Part shown: one piece after another, positions 22,531 to 34,049 of the stretch
Layout of the letters: each line of letters begins with the position of its first letter
Position numbering within the stretch: position 1 is the stretch's first letter
The notes under the pieces: model-generated
The model's input: the letters and a program-made list of their open reading frames with translations, nothing else
Told to the model about the DNA's origin: nothing
The model's database searches: none
Position numbers and translations under genes: made by a program
Source: Linum tenue
Lineage: Eukaryota; Streptophyta; Magnoliopsida; Malpighiales; Linaceae
Length of the DNA: 64,000 nucleotides
Reading direction: 5' to 3'
Assembly (NCBI GenBank): GCA_946122785.1
Contig: CAMGYJ010000011.1
Location: 24,801,007 to 24,865,006, forward strand

Positions 22531-24024
22531 ATGGAGATTAATCAGGGAGGTGTGAGAGGAGTGCGCAATCATCTCATCTTCAATGTTCAACCTCAAGTGG
22601 TGCGAGCGAGGGGATCAAGGATGACCATGTTGTTGGGAAAGTGGATCACGGACTCAAACATTGGCCTCTTCAAAGCAAGGAATTCAGCGGCCAGCAAATG
22701 AAGACTGTTTGGGGAAGTGGAGACATCAAAAGAGGATGATAACTTATTTGTGCACACTTTTGAGAATGAAGCGAAAAGAGATGCGGTGTGGAAAGGCAGA
22801 CCTTGGAATATTGGGAACTCACTAGTGGCGGTGAAGAAGTGGGACAGAGAAGGGAGCGCAAAGGAGGTATAATTCTCCACTGCGACCATGTGGGTTCAGA
22901 TGCATGATCTCCCTCAGTCGCTAAAACATGAAGAAACCATCAGGGCGGTGGCGGAGTACACCTTTCCAGTTTTCCATGGAATTGATAGACCCAACATCAG
23001 TATAGAGGATGGAGAAAATTTATCAGAGCTCATGTGGAAGTCAATATTGATGATCCCATCGCCATTGGGTTTGAATACACGTGTGGAGAAAGATGAGTCT
23101 GAGTTGGTTTCAAGTATGAAAGAATAATTGATCTTTGCTACTGTTGTGGGAGATTAGGTCACATGATGCAGAACTGCCTGACTAGAGAAGAAAGCAGGAG
23201 GAAGGGATTGAGCATAGAAGCCTCAGAGGTGTATACGGTGGCGCTGAAGGCTGGTCATGACTCCCCGGTAAATACTTCGCCGAAGTCTTTCAGGTGCCGA
23301 CTTGCCGCTCAGGTGGAGGAGAGTCTGCGGGGAGAAAGGGAGCTCATCCTCCGAGGTCGAGAGGATAAGTTAGTCCAACTGACACTGTCCCCTGCTGATC
23401 ATAGAATGGAGATTGCCTACCCACCTGAGTTCTGATATCTGCAAAGGGGACGTCCTCGAGCAACTTTAGGGAACAAGATGGCAGACAATGGTACGGTGAA
23501 AAGGAGAAGCAAGAAGGGTACTATCCAAGCAGACTGGAGATTGACCTGGAGGCAACCAAGAGGCCATCCAGTCATCGTTGGTCATCAACGAGGGAGAGCT
23601 CATCTGGAAAGAGCATGGGGAGGCCCAGAGAAGAAGTGAAGAACGCTTGGGCCTTCTTGAGATGGGCCAGCAGCTTACTCTGGCTGGACCGAGGAGTGGA
23701 AACATGCTGGACTTACCAACCGAAAAGGAGAAGGTGCAGCCCAGCCCGCCAAGGTCACCACCAAGAAGCGCCATTGGAACCATAATCCAAGTAACCCAGT
23801 ATGCGATGGAGATTATAAATGGAGAACCTCAAGTGGAGAATCAAGCCAGCCCATTGAATAAGAGTAAGGAGGACCAGGGACAGACGGGGGAGTCAGCTTC
23901 ACTAGAGATCTCCAATCTTTCAAACTTCAGTGTTGATTCTCTTGATTTTAACCCAGGTGAGGAAGAGTTAGGAAAAGGAAGAAGAAGGCATGTGTACCGA
24001 AGGAGGATTCCATGGCAATCATAG
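22531..24024 (+). pseudogene. LINE ORF1 (nucleic-acid-binding protein), copy A
   Basis: The start ATG at 22531 begins MEINQGGVRGVRNH. A DUF4283-like region follows in pieces: LLGKWITDSNIGLFKARN, FVHTFENEAKRDAVWKGRPW, then MWVQMHDLPQSLKHEE. A CCHC zinc knuckle, CYCCGRLGHMMQNC, lies at about 23133-23174. The remainder to 24024 is a Lys/Glu-rich tail. At least three frameshifts or stops break it, including TGA at about 22700 and TAA near 22870. ORF1 proteins of plant L1-clade LINEs coat the RNA during retrotransposition. The endonuclease ORF follows on the same strand. Confidence 0.7.
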
Positions 24025-24102
24025 CAACAGGAAAGCAAGCCGAGGAAGGTCTTGAACCAAAATCGCGGGCAGCACTGGCAGCCTGGAGCCACCTCCAGCA
24101 GA

Positions 24103-25414
24103 ATGAGGCTGGTGAGCTGGAATTACAGAGGCTATGGCCAGGCCTCTAAAAGAAGTTACTGCAAAAACCTTTGTCGCAGATTTCGACCATCAATCTTCTT
24201 CTTCATGGAGACAAAACAGGAGGAGAGCTTCATGGATGAAAAAAAGAAGAAGATTGAAGTTTTCATATTCGGAGTATGTTAGTCCTAGTCAAGGTGGAAG
24301 TGGGTTAGCTTTGTGGTGGAATGAGGATGTATCGATCAAGGTGATTGATAGGTCCAGGTTCTACATTGATGTGTGTATTAGTAAGGGTGGTAGTGATAGT
24401 TATTGCACTATTGTTCATGCTCCCACCACGGCGGTGGAGAGAAGGTCGTTGTGGGATCAACTCAGAACTTTCAGAAAAAATGTGGACGATGAATGGCTCC
24501 TAGTAGGAGATTTCAATGTTGTTCTGTTAGATTTTGAAAATCATGGGAGATGCCCCATAAGGAATGAAAACCAAGCCCCGTTTAAGTATTTTGTGGAGAG
24601 GAATGGATTGATTGATTTGGGTTTTAATGGACCGGAGTTTACTTGGAAAAATATGCAAAGGGGAAATGAGGGGAATAGGAAAAGGCTTGATCGAGGCCCT
24701 TGCTCAACATCGTGGCGTTTAAAGTACGATAGAGCTAAGGTGTTCCATGAGGTTTTCATGGAGTCAGATCATTGCCCTATTAGGGTCGATTTTGATTTGA
24801 TTGAGGAAAAGAGAAAATCCCTTTTCGCTTTGACAAAAGATGGAGATTTGAGGAGGAATGTATTAGGATCGTTTCAAACATTTGGAATGAAGAAGGAAAG
24901 TGTGAGCGTTCTAAATAAGTGTAATTTACAGTTGGGGAGGTGGGCAAAGAAAGAAAGAAAGGGAAAAAACAGAAGGGAGGAGGAGATTAAGAAAATATTG
25001 TACCAAATCCAAGATCTTCCGGATAGTTGCTCTTTTGTGGAAGCGGAGCGACAATTGATGAATGAAATGAATATTATTTGGGAAAAGGAGGAGGAATTTT
25101 GGCAACAAGTTTCGAGAGTTAACTGGCTTCAAGGGGGGGGGACCAGAATTCGTCCTTTTTCCATGCTTCTTGCATTCAAAGGAAAAGCTCCAACCGGATA
25201 AACAAACTAAAGAATGACCAGGGAGATTGGATTGATAATAAGCAGGTCGTAAAACAGATGGCTTTGGATTTCTATAGGAACCTGTTTACTGCTAGGGAAG
25301 CTGATGTTCTCCGAGTCGATATGGAGGGGTTCCCTAAGGTGGTGACAGGTGATATGAACTTGGAGCTTACAAAGGATCTAGAGAACGAGGAGATTAAACT
25401 ACTAAGGAAAAGGT
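24103..25414 (+). pseudogene. LINE ORF2 endonuclease part, truncated before RT, copy A
   Basis: The start MRLVSWNYRGYG (24103), FFMETKQEE, LVGDFNVV (about 24503) and SDHCPI (about 24768) are the N, E, DxN and DH motifs of the APE-like endonuclease that nicks target DNA. A coiled, charged linker with WGKNRREEEIKK-like helices and INKLKNDQGDW follows. Frames shift near 24145, 24250 and 25130. The sequence stops being LINE at about 25414, so reverse transcriptase and the 3' end are absent. LINEs normally lose their 5' end, so this 3' loss needs a later deletion or insertion. Confidence 0.8.
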
Positions 25415-25879
25415 TGGTAATCAACAAAGCCTAGCTATCACTCATCCTAATAATCCACTTCTGCTTTTCTTTAACGAATTGGTTTAAATGAAAATACATT
25501 CAAATAACACCAACTCATCTAAGCATCATCATTCATAGTCATTTTCCAAGTCCATATGTTCTTCTACCTTTCTTCAACCAAGCGATTTCAAAAGAAAAGC
25601 AACTCCCATAATAAAAACAGAAAACCAGATCTGGTTTCCTTCATGTTCTTGTCTTGATCACTTTATTTTTATCAGGTATGCTCAGCTCTACTACATACTC
25701 CACTATATACGTAACTAAGCTAAAATCGGATTCATAAGCAATCAAAAACAGATTTGGCTAATACAAATTCTTAACCAGAAACAATCACAATCTCAACAAA
25801 CTTATTAACATGAGTAAATCAAACATTAAAACACATAATCACAACAATTAGAATCCACTCTCTAAGTTACAGTAAAGCT
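25415..25879. other. Unassigned AT-rich DNA between LINE and LTR, copy A
   Basis: No gene is seen. On the minus strand this follows the recognisable LTR end, so it may be the poorly conserved end of that LTR or an element leader. Confidence 0.3.
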
Positions 25880-27206
25880 GACTCACTCCTACTGTCACTC
25901 TAGAAAATGGCCAAGTGCAACCAATTCCTAAAGCGTAGTATAGCGGGTTTGGGTTTTAAAGTCAACCCGGGTCCTAGATTTGATGACTACTCGGTGAATT
26001 CTTGTTATCTAGCAGTGAAACTTTAGTGCAAGTCCAACTTAACAAACAAACAAAGCAAGTTAAACGGTTGTTTTCAAGTCGAGAGAGGTCACCCGGATAT
26101 GGTTCCCCCTAGACTGTAGTTAAGCCGGATTGCAATTTACCAAGTTCATTTTCATGAAAGTTATACCGCGGAAGGTTCTTAAACAGTCTGAAGTCTCGAC
26201 TAAAGGTCTCCAGACCCTCTCAATCTGAGTCTCTAGCGGGCAACTAACCTCCACCGGAGTAAACAGATTGAGGCCCTAACGAACCAAACCTCCACTACCG
26301 AAGTAAATTCGGTACAAAATAATGAATTGGCTCCTCGACTAAAGTCGCCAATTCACTACCTTCAACTAAGGGTGCTCTATCAACATAGGCAGATATTCTC
26401 TTTCTAGGTTAAAGCAGAAACAACAGGAATTTGATCAGGATTCAAGTCATTCAATCATTCAAACCTCAATCGAATATAATCAATTCATAAACTCTGTACT
26501 TGGGTTCATACAATCAGACCTAACATACAAATCTAGGGTTCCCCATACCCAGATGAATGGGGAAACTACTCCATGGAGAGAGAAGCAAAAGCAGATTCAG
26601 ACGCGTAAATCATACCGTGAAGGATGAGTTTCTGCTCCTGGTTGTCAATCGGCACTTCTCCAAGCTCAAGTCGGGCTCCAATGGTGATGAAGATCAAGCT
26701 ATGGCACTTGGGAACTCTGGTTCGTCGCTTTATCTCTCTAGGAATCGCTCTGTCTCTCTAAAACTCGGAACCCTTGATTTTCAGCCTTCTTTTCCCTTAA
26801 AACTGCTGCCTGTCGCGATACCCGGTCGAAATACCCAGTCGGATATTTTGGGTCTCGACCGGGTATTATTAAAACGCACCATTTCGCTTTAGGGAAAAAT
26901 CCCCGGTCATGTCCAGTAATCCCCGACCAGGGATTTAAGCTTCATGTCCGGGCCCCGCTCTGCTCCTCGGCGCTGCCAAAATGATAAATACCCGGTCGGG
27001 TATTTGACCCCCTGACCGGGTATTTTCCTCCTGCAACCCACTTCGTCCCAACTTCGCTCCTTTCGACCAAAAACTCGTTTCTCCGCCTCGATTCCAACGT
27101 CGGGTCCTGAAATATGCCATAAACGCACAACCTAGCGTGAAATCGGCTTAAAAAACAAGAATCAACATCTCAAACGGCTTCAGAATAGGGGTGAAAAGAT
27201 GTGTAA
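25880..27206 (-). mobile_element. Athila-type LTR on the minus strand (L2), copy A
   Basis: Read on the minus strand it starts TTACACATCTTTTCACCCC near 27206. It carries the family backbone (TTTCACGCTAGGTTGTGCG and TATTTCAGGACCC) and then a U3 region with ACCCGGT/ACCGGGT words, including the 20-base near-perfect inverted repeat AAATACCCGGTCGGGTATTT at 26986-27005. The block CTCCATGGAGTAGTTTCC and the GGGTATGGGGAACCCTAG-like end match LTR-b. The inner boundary is not resolved and no primer site is seen. Confidence 0.6.
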
Positions 27207-27856
27207 TTATCGGTCTATCAAAAGCAAACGACAAAAAGCTCCATTTTGTGTAGTGTGTCCAAAGCTTATTATAACCGTCCAAAGTTGATCATGAAAACAG
27301 AGTTTCAAAACCACTAATCTTCAGAATTCACAATTTAAACCGAAACTAATATCATTCCCTAAACCCAAAACCTACCATGTAGAAAAACATGCCAAAAACC
27401 GAACCTTACCATTGTCGTCGTCGCTGGCGAAACTCAGAACAGCCGGCTACGAGTTTTTGTTTTACCCTTTCTGTTCCCGCTAATTTTGTTCTATCTCCGT
27501 CCCAAAGTGAAACTAAAAGAAATCAAACAAGAAAACTTATCAGTAACCCCCCCACCACCATCAATCCCAAAAGAAACACAAAATGAAAGGGGTCAGAACC
27601 TCAAAACCTTCCCAAATCAAATCCAAACAACAAAACAGAACGAAAAATTTAAAATCTTACCCAAAAAGAGATTCACCTCTGTCATCGTCGACAGAGAAAC
27701 TCGGGACCACCGGCGCTATCCTCCTTTTCTTCCCCCATCCAAAATCAATCACCTAAAAAAACAATATAAAAGGTTATAATCAAACCAAACGAGAAAACCG
27801 GCCTCTGATCAAACACTACGACTAGCGAAAGTACCCAAAACTAAACAAATCGGATC
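27207..27856. other. Unassigned DNA with two related gene-like patches, copy A
   Basis: At 27400-27450 and 27670-27720 two similar patches (GTCGTCGTCGCTGGCGAAACT and a GTCATCGTCGACAGAGAAACT-like word) recur about 270 bp apart. Read on the minus strand each ends near a GGTAAG-type donor. I cannot assign them. Confidence 0.25.
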
Positions 27857-27864
27857 CAGAAGAA

Positions 27865-28402
27865 TAGACATGGCAATCGGGTTGGGTTGAGTAATTTCAG
27901 GTTGGGGACTTCGGCTACGGGTCGGGCTACAGGTCATTTCGGGTTACTAGCGTTCACAGAAACAATATCAAACATGCTTCATATTTTCTTAAAGAACACA
28001 AATTTTCACATATGCATGACATATGTCAATTAACATATTCTCAAATCCTCCCACACTAATGAAATGAAATACAAATTGCGAAAATCGTCAAAAAACAATC
28101 ACAAGAGTAATACTACTACAAGAACAAATGTTATTTGATTATCCTTAAACTCCAAACATGTCAATCGAATCCTTGTAAATTTTTTAAACATCTCGCTAAT
28201 TTATGAGTGATTTTATCATATTTTGGGAGTGATACATAAAATGGAACGGGTCTAACGGGTCGACCCGCTAATCCACCCAACCCGACCCAAAAAATCATGG
28301 GTTATCGGGTTTGGATCATTCGGATTTCGGATTACAAAAATTTCTAGTTTTCGAGCGGTTTCGGGTCGGGTCAACGGGTCGGGTTGTAATTTGCCAGGTC
28401 TA
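27865..28402. mobile_element. hAT-type MITE, 538 bp, copy A
   Basis: The ends TAGACATGGCAA and TTGCCAGGTCTA are inverted repeats matching at 11 of 12 positions. Perfect 8-bp CAGAAGAA target duplications lie at 27857-27864 and 28403-28410. An 8-bp duplication and the TAGACCTGGCAA-type end are hAT hallmarks. The subterminal parts are rich in GGGTCGGGT words, as in many plant hAT MITEs. There is no open frame for a transposase. Confidence 0.85.
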
Positions 28403-28451
28403 CAGAAGAATAAAAAAGACTATCCTCAGTCATTTGTCGGCATTCATCGTC

Positions 28452-28524
28452 AATGACGAGGGTAGATTGGGGAAAGTGAATGACGAGGGTAGATTGGGAA
28501 AGTGAATGACGAGGGTAGATTGGG
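28452..28524. repeat. 26-27-bp minisatellite, three units (copy A only)
   Basis: AATGACGAGGGTAGATTGGG starts at 28452, 28479 and 28505, linked by GGAAAGTG or GAAAGTG. Copy B keeps one unit at about 53373, preceded by rearranged bases. Confidence 0.85.
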
Positions 28525-28526
28525 AT

Positions 28527-28939
28527 CTAGGGTTGAGAGAGGTCGGTTGTGTACTGCCTCTCCATCATGGTCATGTGATTGGGGTTTAGCCCCATGTCCT
28601 GGGCGAAGCCGTCATTTGTCAGCATGTGCTGCTGACCTCCCAGCATGAATTCCACATACGGCCGGTTCTGCTTGATGGTCGGAACCATATGGGCGAAGGT
28701 GGAGTAGAACTCCACGCAGAGCTCCCGATAGATGAGCTCGTCCATTGCCAGGAGATGACGCCACTAGGGATGGGTGAGAATCGCCGCCATCGCTGCTCGC
28801 GCACCTGAACATGTTGAACATGTCCAGGTCCAACACCAAGTGAGGTCCTGCCTCATTATGCCTCCACTGCTCAAACATTGAGCCATACTTGTCGTGGTTC
28901 ACCAAGTATTGAATGTACCGGTGACTCGCATCAACCATC
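28527..28939 (-). pseudogene. ATHILA ORF1-like domain fragment, copy A
   Basis: The minus-strand frame MVDASHRYIQYLVNHDKYGS begins at 28938 after a TTTTGTAG that looks like a splice acceptor. In a second frame IYRELCVEFYSTFAH and GFAQDMGL follow, ending in LSQP and stop. YRELCxEFYSTF is the signature I associate with the Pfam ATHILA (retrotransposon ORF-1) family. One frameshift lies near 28790. It is joined to the end of an LTR at 28979. Confidence 0.5.
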
Positions 28940-28978
28940 CTACAAAACATAAAAAACATACACCATACGCGATAACAT

Positions 28979-29510
28979 TGACTCGTCCCTAATACCACAA
29001 CAAAATTCTACCTAAGGCCCAAGTAAAAATCTTAGATGGGTGCAATAGAGGGCAAGTATGCTTAAATATAGCCCAAGGCCGGTCCCTGTAACCCTACTTC
29101 CATTATTTGAAACATTATCTAGCAGATTGGTTTTGGTTGAAAACTATGAGGTTCAAATTAAAACAAAGCAAAGGTAAATGGTTTGAAAGCTCTAGATGAG
29201 AAGGATCACTCGGGTGTCGCTTCCCCCTAACTACTACCATAGCACGTGGACTCCAATGGGACTTTATGGGCAAGGCAATTGTGAACCGCTAGGAGGTGCA
29301 ACTATGGTCGAAGACCACACTCCCAATTTCCAAACCAAGGGATACATTATAGAACTCAATTGAGCCTCTTTTGGAAAGGGGGGTTCCCCCTCTAACCTAG
29401 GTTAGAATGGCCAATTAGATTACTAAGCACAAATATGCATAATCATCATGAAAAATACCTCAATCATTAAATTAAACAACACCCATAAACAATCATTCAA
29501 TTCACACAAC
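28979..29510 (-). mobile_element. 3' portion of an Athila-type LTR (L4), copy A
   Basis: Nearly the same sequence as 31677 onward in the full LTR L3 (both start TTGACTCGTCCC on the plus strand), but an inner ~170 bp is absent and only about 530 bp remain. It joins directly to a truncated protease reading frame at 29515, so the U3 and promoter part is missing. Confidence 0.7.
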
Positions 29511-29514
29511 AACT

Positions 29515-31571
29515 AAGCTTAGTGGTCTTGAGTTCACCTAGGTCTAACCTTTTGAAAAGCTTATAGGGCATCACATTGACACTTGCTCCTAAATCCGCCA
29601 AGGCATTTTCTATGTGATGGTTACCAATACTAAGAGGGATAGTAAAGCTACCTGGATCGGGGCGCTTCTTGGGCTACCGGTTGCAGATGAAGGCCGAGCA
29701 CTCCTCGCCTAGAGTCATGTTGGCGAGGTCTTCGAACTTAGGTTTCTTGGTGAGGAATCCTTTGAGGTACTTTGCATACCTTTGCATGTGAGCCATAGCT
29801 TCAAGGAAGGGGATGTTGAGGTGGATATTTCGGAGCATTTCCATGAAACGTCCACATTCCGCTTCCAACCTCTCCTTGTACATCCTTGTGGGGAAAGAAG
29901 AGGTGGTTTGTACTCAGCCACCGGAGATGGCGTCAGCGATGCCTTCCTTCCTAGTTCTTTCTCTCCCTTCGAGGGATCTTCATCTCCATCCTTGGGGTTG
30001 GAGTTTTCCTTCTCAATCACTTTCTGAGCAATGGTTTGAGAGGGTGGGGCTCCCTTTGGTCTCTCGGTGAGGATCCCGACAAGATTGCCGATTTGCACCT
30101 CCAAATTTTGAAGGCTTGCTAGAAGGATTTGGAGTCCCGCCTCAACCGAGGTAAACTTTGTAGTTGCCACATCCATAAACTGTTCAATCTTCTTAAACAC
30201 TTATGAGCACTCGTTCTCCCAAAGGTATTCACAAGGTCTTCAATTTTAGATAGCTTGTCAAGTTGTTTTTGTTGTTGGAACCCTTGACCAGCTTGTACTT
30301 GGTAAGGTTGTTGGAAGCTCGAGTTTTGGAATTGAGGCCTTTGTTGGATGAAAGATGGCCGAGGTTGATAATTTCCCGTAGGTCCTTCGAAACCAGGGGG
30401 TCTCGGATCAGTCGGGGATGACCAAGCAAAGTTAGGATGATTTCTCCACACAGGGTTGTAGGTATTGCTATACGGGTTGTTCCTCCTAACATTGGCAACT
30501 GAATTGACTTGTTCCTCCGGAATGCTTGCTTCCTTCATTGCTTGTCAATATGCCATCTCATGGTTAGTACTCGAACACCAATCGCAAGACATCATCGCTC
30601 TCTTCCTTGCTTCTTATCATCAAGAATTACCTCGATCAACTTGTCAAGCTTCTCTTCAAGTGGAGCACTTGCTCCCACACTTCTTACTCCTCTTTCATTG
30701 CTTCTCTTCCCACTACTCATCAAACCCCAATCATATCCTTTAAGACCCATATCTTCGAGCAACTAGGTAACTAGAGGTGGGGTCATGTTCATCAACCTCC
30801 CTTGACAAAGAGAGTCAATGAGGATCTTGTCTTCATGTATAAGACCACCATAGAAAGTTTCTTTGTGAAATTGCTCCTCGAACCCATGGTGAGGGCATTG
30901 AAGGAAATAGTCGGAGAATCTTTTCCAAACATCTCTCAAAGTCTCATCTTCACCTTTCTCGAAATGGGTGATCTTCTTTTTCCACTTGGCCGTCTTCGAA
31001 GGAGGGAAATAGCGGGCCATCGAAGTGCCTTCCCCTAAAGTGAGTAGGGGAAAAGCCTTAATTACAAAGCTTCTGTCGGCACGCGATTTATCTTCAAACT
31101 CCCCGCGAGCTCAAGAAATATTTGCACATGCTCCCTCGGTGATTCGCTTGCGAGCCCGTGGAACAAAGCATTGTTCTGAATCATTGTCATGAGGGCCGCC
31201 TTGATTTCGAAGTTGTTGGCTGCCACGGGTGGGTGTAAGATAGGCGATTGAATGTCCGCCGGTCGTGGGGCCATGTAATACCCCATTGTCCTTGGGACTT
31301 CCTCCTCTGCCGCCTCATCATTGTGGTTGTGAAATTGGGCAGCTCCTCCTTCTCTTTGTTGGTTCTCCGCCATCTCAAATGCAATATCAACTTCACTCTC
31401 AACTCCTTCAACTTCTACTCCACTAACTTCGGGACACAATTGTTGTCCCCTTTCTTCACTTCTCCTCCTTGCTTCCGCTAACTCCCTCTCCCTCTCCCGA
31501 GCTAGGAGTCGGAGAGTCCCGTTGATGTTTTCGTCAAGTGGTACTAAAGGCGCCTAATTGCTCCAGGTCAT
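29515..31571 (-). pseudogene. Athila-type gag-protease (gag2), copy A
   Basis: The start codon is at 31571-31569 and an in-frame TAG follows five codons on. The gag core shows RTMGYYMAPRPAD, QNNALFHGL, EDETLRDVWKRFSDYF and FYGGLIHEDKILIDSLCQ. A TAG lies after PPLVT at about 30764. The zinc knuckle CDWCSSTNHEMAY has lost its last Cys (TGA). Downstream come YNPVWRNHPNFAWSS, the Lys/Glu-rich linker and FEDLANMTLGEECSAFI. The retropepsin motif ALADLGASVNVMPYKLF is intact at about 29556-29610 but is preceded by a TAG. The frame ends at the LTR junction. No RT follows. Gag would form the particle and protease would mature it; this copy is dead. Confidence 0.8.
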
Positions 31572-31676
31572 GCACCTCCCTGCACACACTTAGAGAATAA
31601 CACCACGTCTAGCACAAGCAAAGCACTCACACAAACAAAGCTGAAAAATAAAAGCTAGATTAACACCAAACAACTT

Positions 31677-33094
31677 GACTCGTCCCGAATATCACAACAA
31701 AATCCCACTTAAGGCCCAAGTATAAACCTTAGATGGGTGCAATATAGGGCAAGTATGTTTAAATATCAATCCAAGTCGGTCCATGTACCCCTACTTCCAT
31801 TGTTTGAAACATTATCTAGCGGATTGGTTTTTGGTTGAAAACTATGAGGTTCAAATTAAAACAAAGCAAGGGTAAATGGTTTGAAAGCTCTAGATGGGAA
31901 GGATCACTCGGGTGTCGCTTCCCCCCTAACTACTACCATAGCACGTGAACTCGAATGGGACGTTATGGACAAGGAATCGTGAACCGCTAGGAGGTGAAAC
32001 TATGGTCAAAGACCACACTCCCAATAGCAAAACCAAGGGATACATTATAGGCTACTAGAGTAGCCCTCTTGGTTAAGGAATTGAGGGTTGACTTACTTCT
32101 CCCTCAAACCGATGGTTGGAAGGCTTAATAATGATTTAGTCGATTAATTGAAGATAGAGGTTTGCCCTACATTAACCTAAGTAGGTGGCTTGAAAATCCC
32201 AAGGAATCCCAACTCAATTGAGCCTCTTTTGGAAAGGGGGGTTTCCCCTCTAACCTAGGTTAGAATGGGCAATTAGATTGCTAAGCACAAACATGCACAA
32301 TCATCATGAAAAATACCTCAATCATTAAATTAAACACACCAATAAAAAATCATTCAATCCACCTAACAACTAAATGGCAAATAGTTAGGGTTTCACAACA
32401 CCCAAGTGAAAAAGGTAACTACTCCATGCTAGAAAGGGGAAGAACACAAAAGAAAGAAGTAGAAACCATTATGGTGATGCCTCCACTCTCATTTGATCTT
32501 GTGTTGATCTTCTCTTGAGGAGATTCTTCCCAATTCAACACTTTGACCAAACCCTAGCATCATTTCTCCTTTGGTTCGTCCTTTCTCTCTCAAAAATCTG
32601 AAGAAGAAGGTGCTTTCTCCCACTTGGGCTCCTCCTCTCTATTCCTTTCAGCTCACATTTTATACTAGGATCGGGCTTAGTTCACGGCCGTAAAATCTTC
32701 AACTCATCCATGAACTTGGTGTGCTGTGTCGAAAAACACCGCTTCACTCGCTTGAGTTCACGGTTTGCACTCAAAGTTCACTGTCTTGTTGATCGTGAAC
32801 TCACCTTGCATCAGTAACTTCAGAAATCGCCATGGACGATTCCCGGTTCACTGTTTATAGCTTCAGTTCACGGCATTAGGATACCGTGAACTCCAATGTA
32901 AAACCGTGAACATGGCCTAAATCACCTTCTTTGCCCGGTCTTTGCTCCTTTTCTTCCAACTTCTGACTCCGGGGCTGGTTTCACCTGTTGGATCCTGAAA
33001 ACACACTGAAACACGCAAAACCTAGCGTAAAACCAACCTTTTAGGAGTTCAAATGCCACAAACGCCCAAGGGTAACAGGGGTAAAATGTGTACA
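31677..33094 (-). mobile_element. Complete Athila-type LTR (L3), 1.42 kb, copy A
   Basis: On the minus strand it starts TGTACACATTTTACCCC (33094) and ends GAGTCAAG-like (31677). It serves as 3' LTR for gag1 and 5' LTR for gag2. TATAAAAT (minus strand) lies at 32657-32664. Just upstream of it are GTTCACGG at 32680, 32756 and 32866 and CCGTGAAC at 32884 and 32904 (plus-strand positions). Confidence 0.8.
32657..32664 (-). promoter_or_regulatory. TATA box of LTR L3, copy A
   Basis: TATAAAAT on the minus strand, 15 bases downstream of the nearest GTTCACGG/CCGTGAAC word, placed where U3 should meet R. Confidence 0.5.
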
Positions 33095-34049
33095 ATCAGG
33101 CCCGAATCAAACATTATATTCATCAATCTCAACTCACTGGGGAGGAAAGAATTCCCCCACGCTTATAATTTCACTAGATTGGATTTTGACAATTTAAGCC
33201 CAACCACGTTAAAAAATCATCGAGGCATGGTTCTAGGTGATTCATAGTTCATGGAAAAAACACATCAAACCCAAACCATGCCTCGATGGCTACCAACCAC
33301 TATTCACGAAATTGAATTTAAACAACATTCAAACATAATGCAGTTGGTGGGCAATTTTCTCAATTTACCACAATTCATGCAAAATGAGCCCACCAAGGCT
33401 CAATCAAGTCCACATGCACATCATACATCATTCAAGCTAACCTATTCGACCAAACCCTTGCCTACTTTCATTCATTCAAACAAGATTAAATCGATTCTCC
33501 TCACCTAAGAACTCTAACCCAATTCTCCAAAAATGACAAAGTAAAGGCTTGAAACAGACCTGGAGATGCAAGTAGGGTCGACGAGGAAGGTGAGGAGGAG
33601 GCCAGGGTGCCAGAAATCGCCCCCAGGAAAAATGTGAGCCAAATTGGCTAAAAACTTCGGCGAAGGGGCGCCCGAGGTAGGGATTATGGGTCTGTTTGGT
33701 TTTGAAAATGTGTTTCAATTTTTTGTGGAAGTGCCCTCATTCTTGGTCTCCACCCTATTATCACGGTCGCTAACACCGTAATGATGGAGCTAAAACCGTG
33801 AATGAGTAAAAATAGCGCATTTCCAAAATTTAAAAACACGTCCTAATCAACCGTGCCCCTAATTCAAACACACTCAAAACCCAAAAAAAATAGACTCAAC
33901 ATGTTGGCGTGGTGATAACCAATCATCCACTTGAACTCTTTACTCAATCATAAAAAGAGAAAATAAGGAAAAGAAAACAAACGACATTGGATTGCCTCCC
34001 ATGATCCATTTTTTCTTCCTTCGGGGTTCATACCCTCCTCAATTTCATG
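33095..34049 (-). other. Short 3' untranslated part of the gag1 element, copy A
   Basis: Between the end of protease and the 3' LTR there is under 1 kb with no RT, RNase H or integrase. A 15-bp perfect inverted repeat is at 33218-33288. AAGCGTGGGGGAATT (minus strand) at about 33155 may act as a purine tract. GATTCGGGCCTGAT just before the LTR matches the flank of LTR-a. Confidence 0.55.
33218..33288 (-). repeat. 15-bp perfect stem-loop, copy A
   Basis: CATCGAGGCATGGTT (33218-33232) is the exact reverse complement of AACCATGCCTCGATG (33274-33288), with a 41-base loop, inside the 3' untranslated part of the gag1 element. Confidence 0.9.

Noticed and set aside
23578..24024. 148-codon open frame as an independent gene
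   Set aside because: It is the C-terminal tail of LINE ORF1, in the same orientation between the zinc knuckle and the endonuclease ORF.
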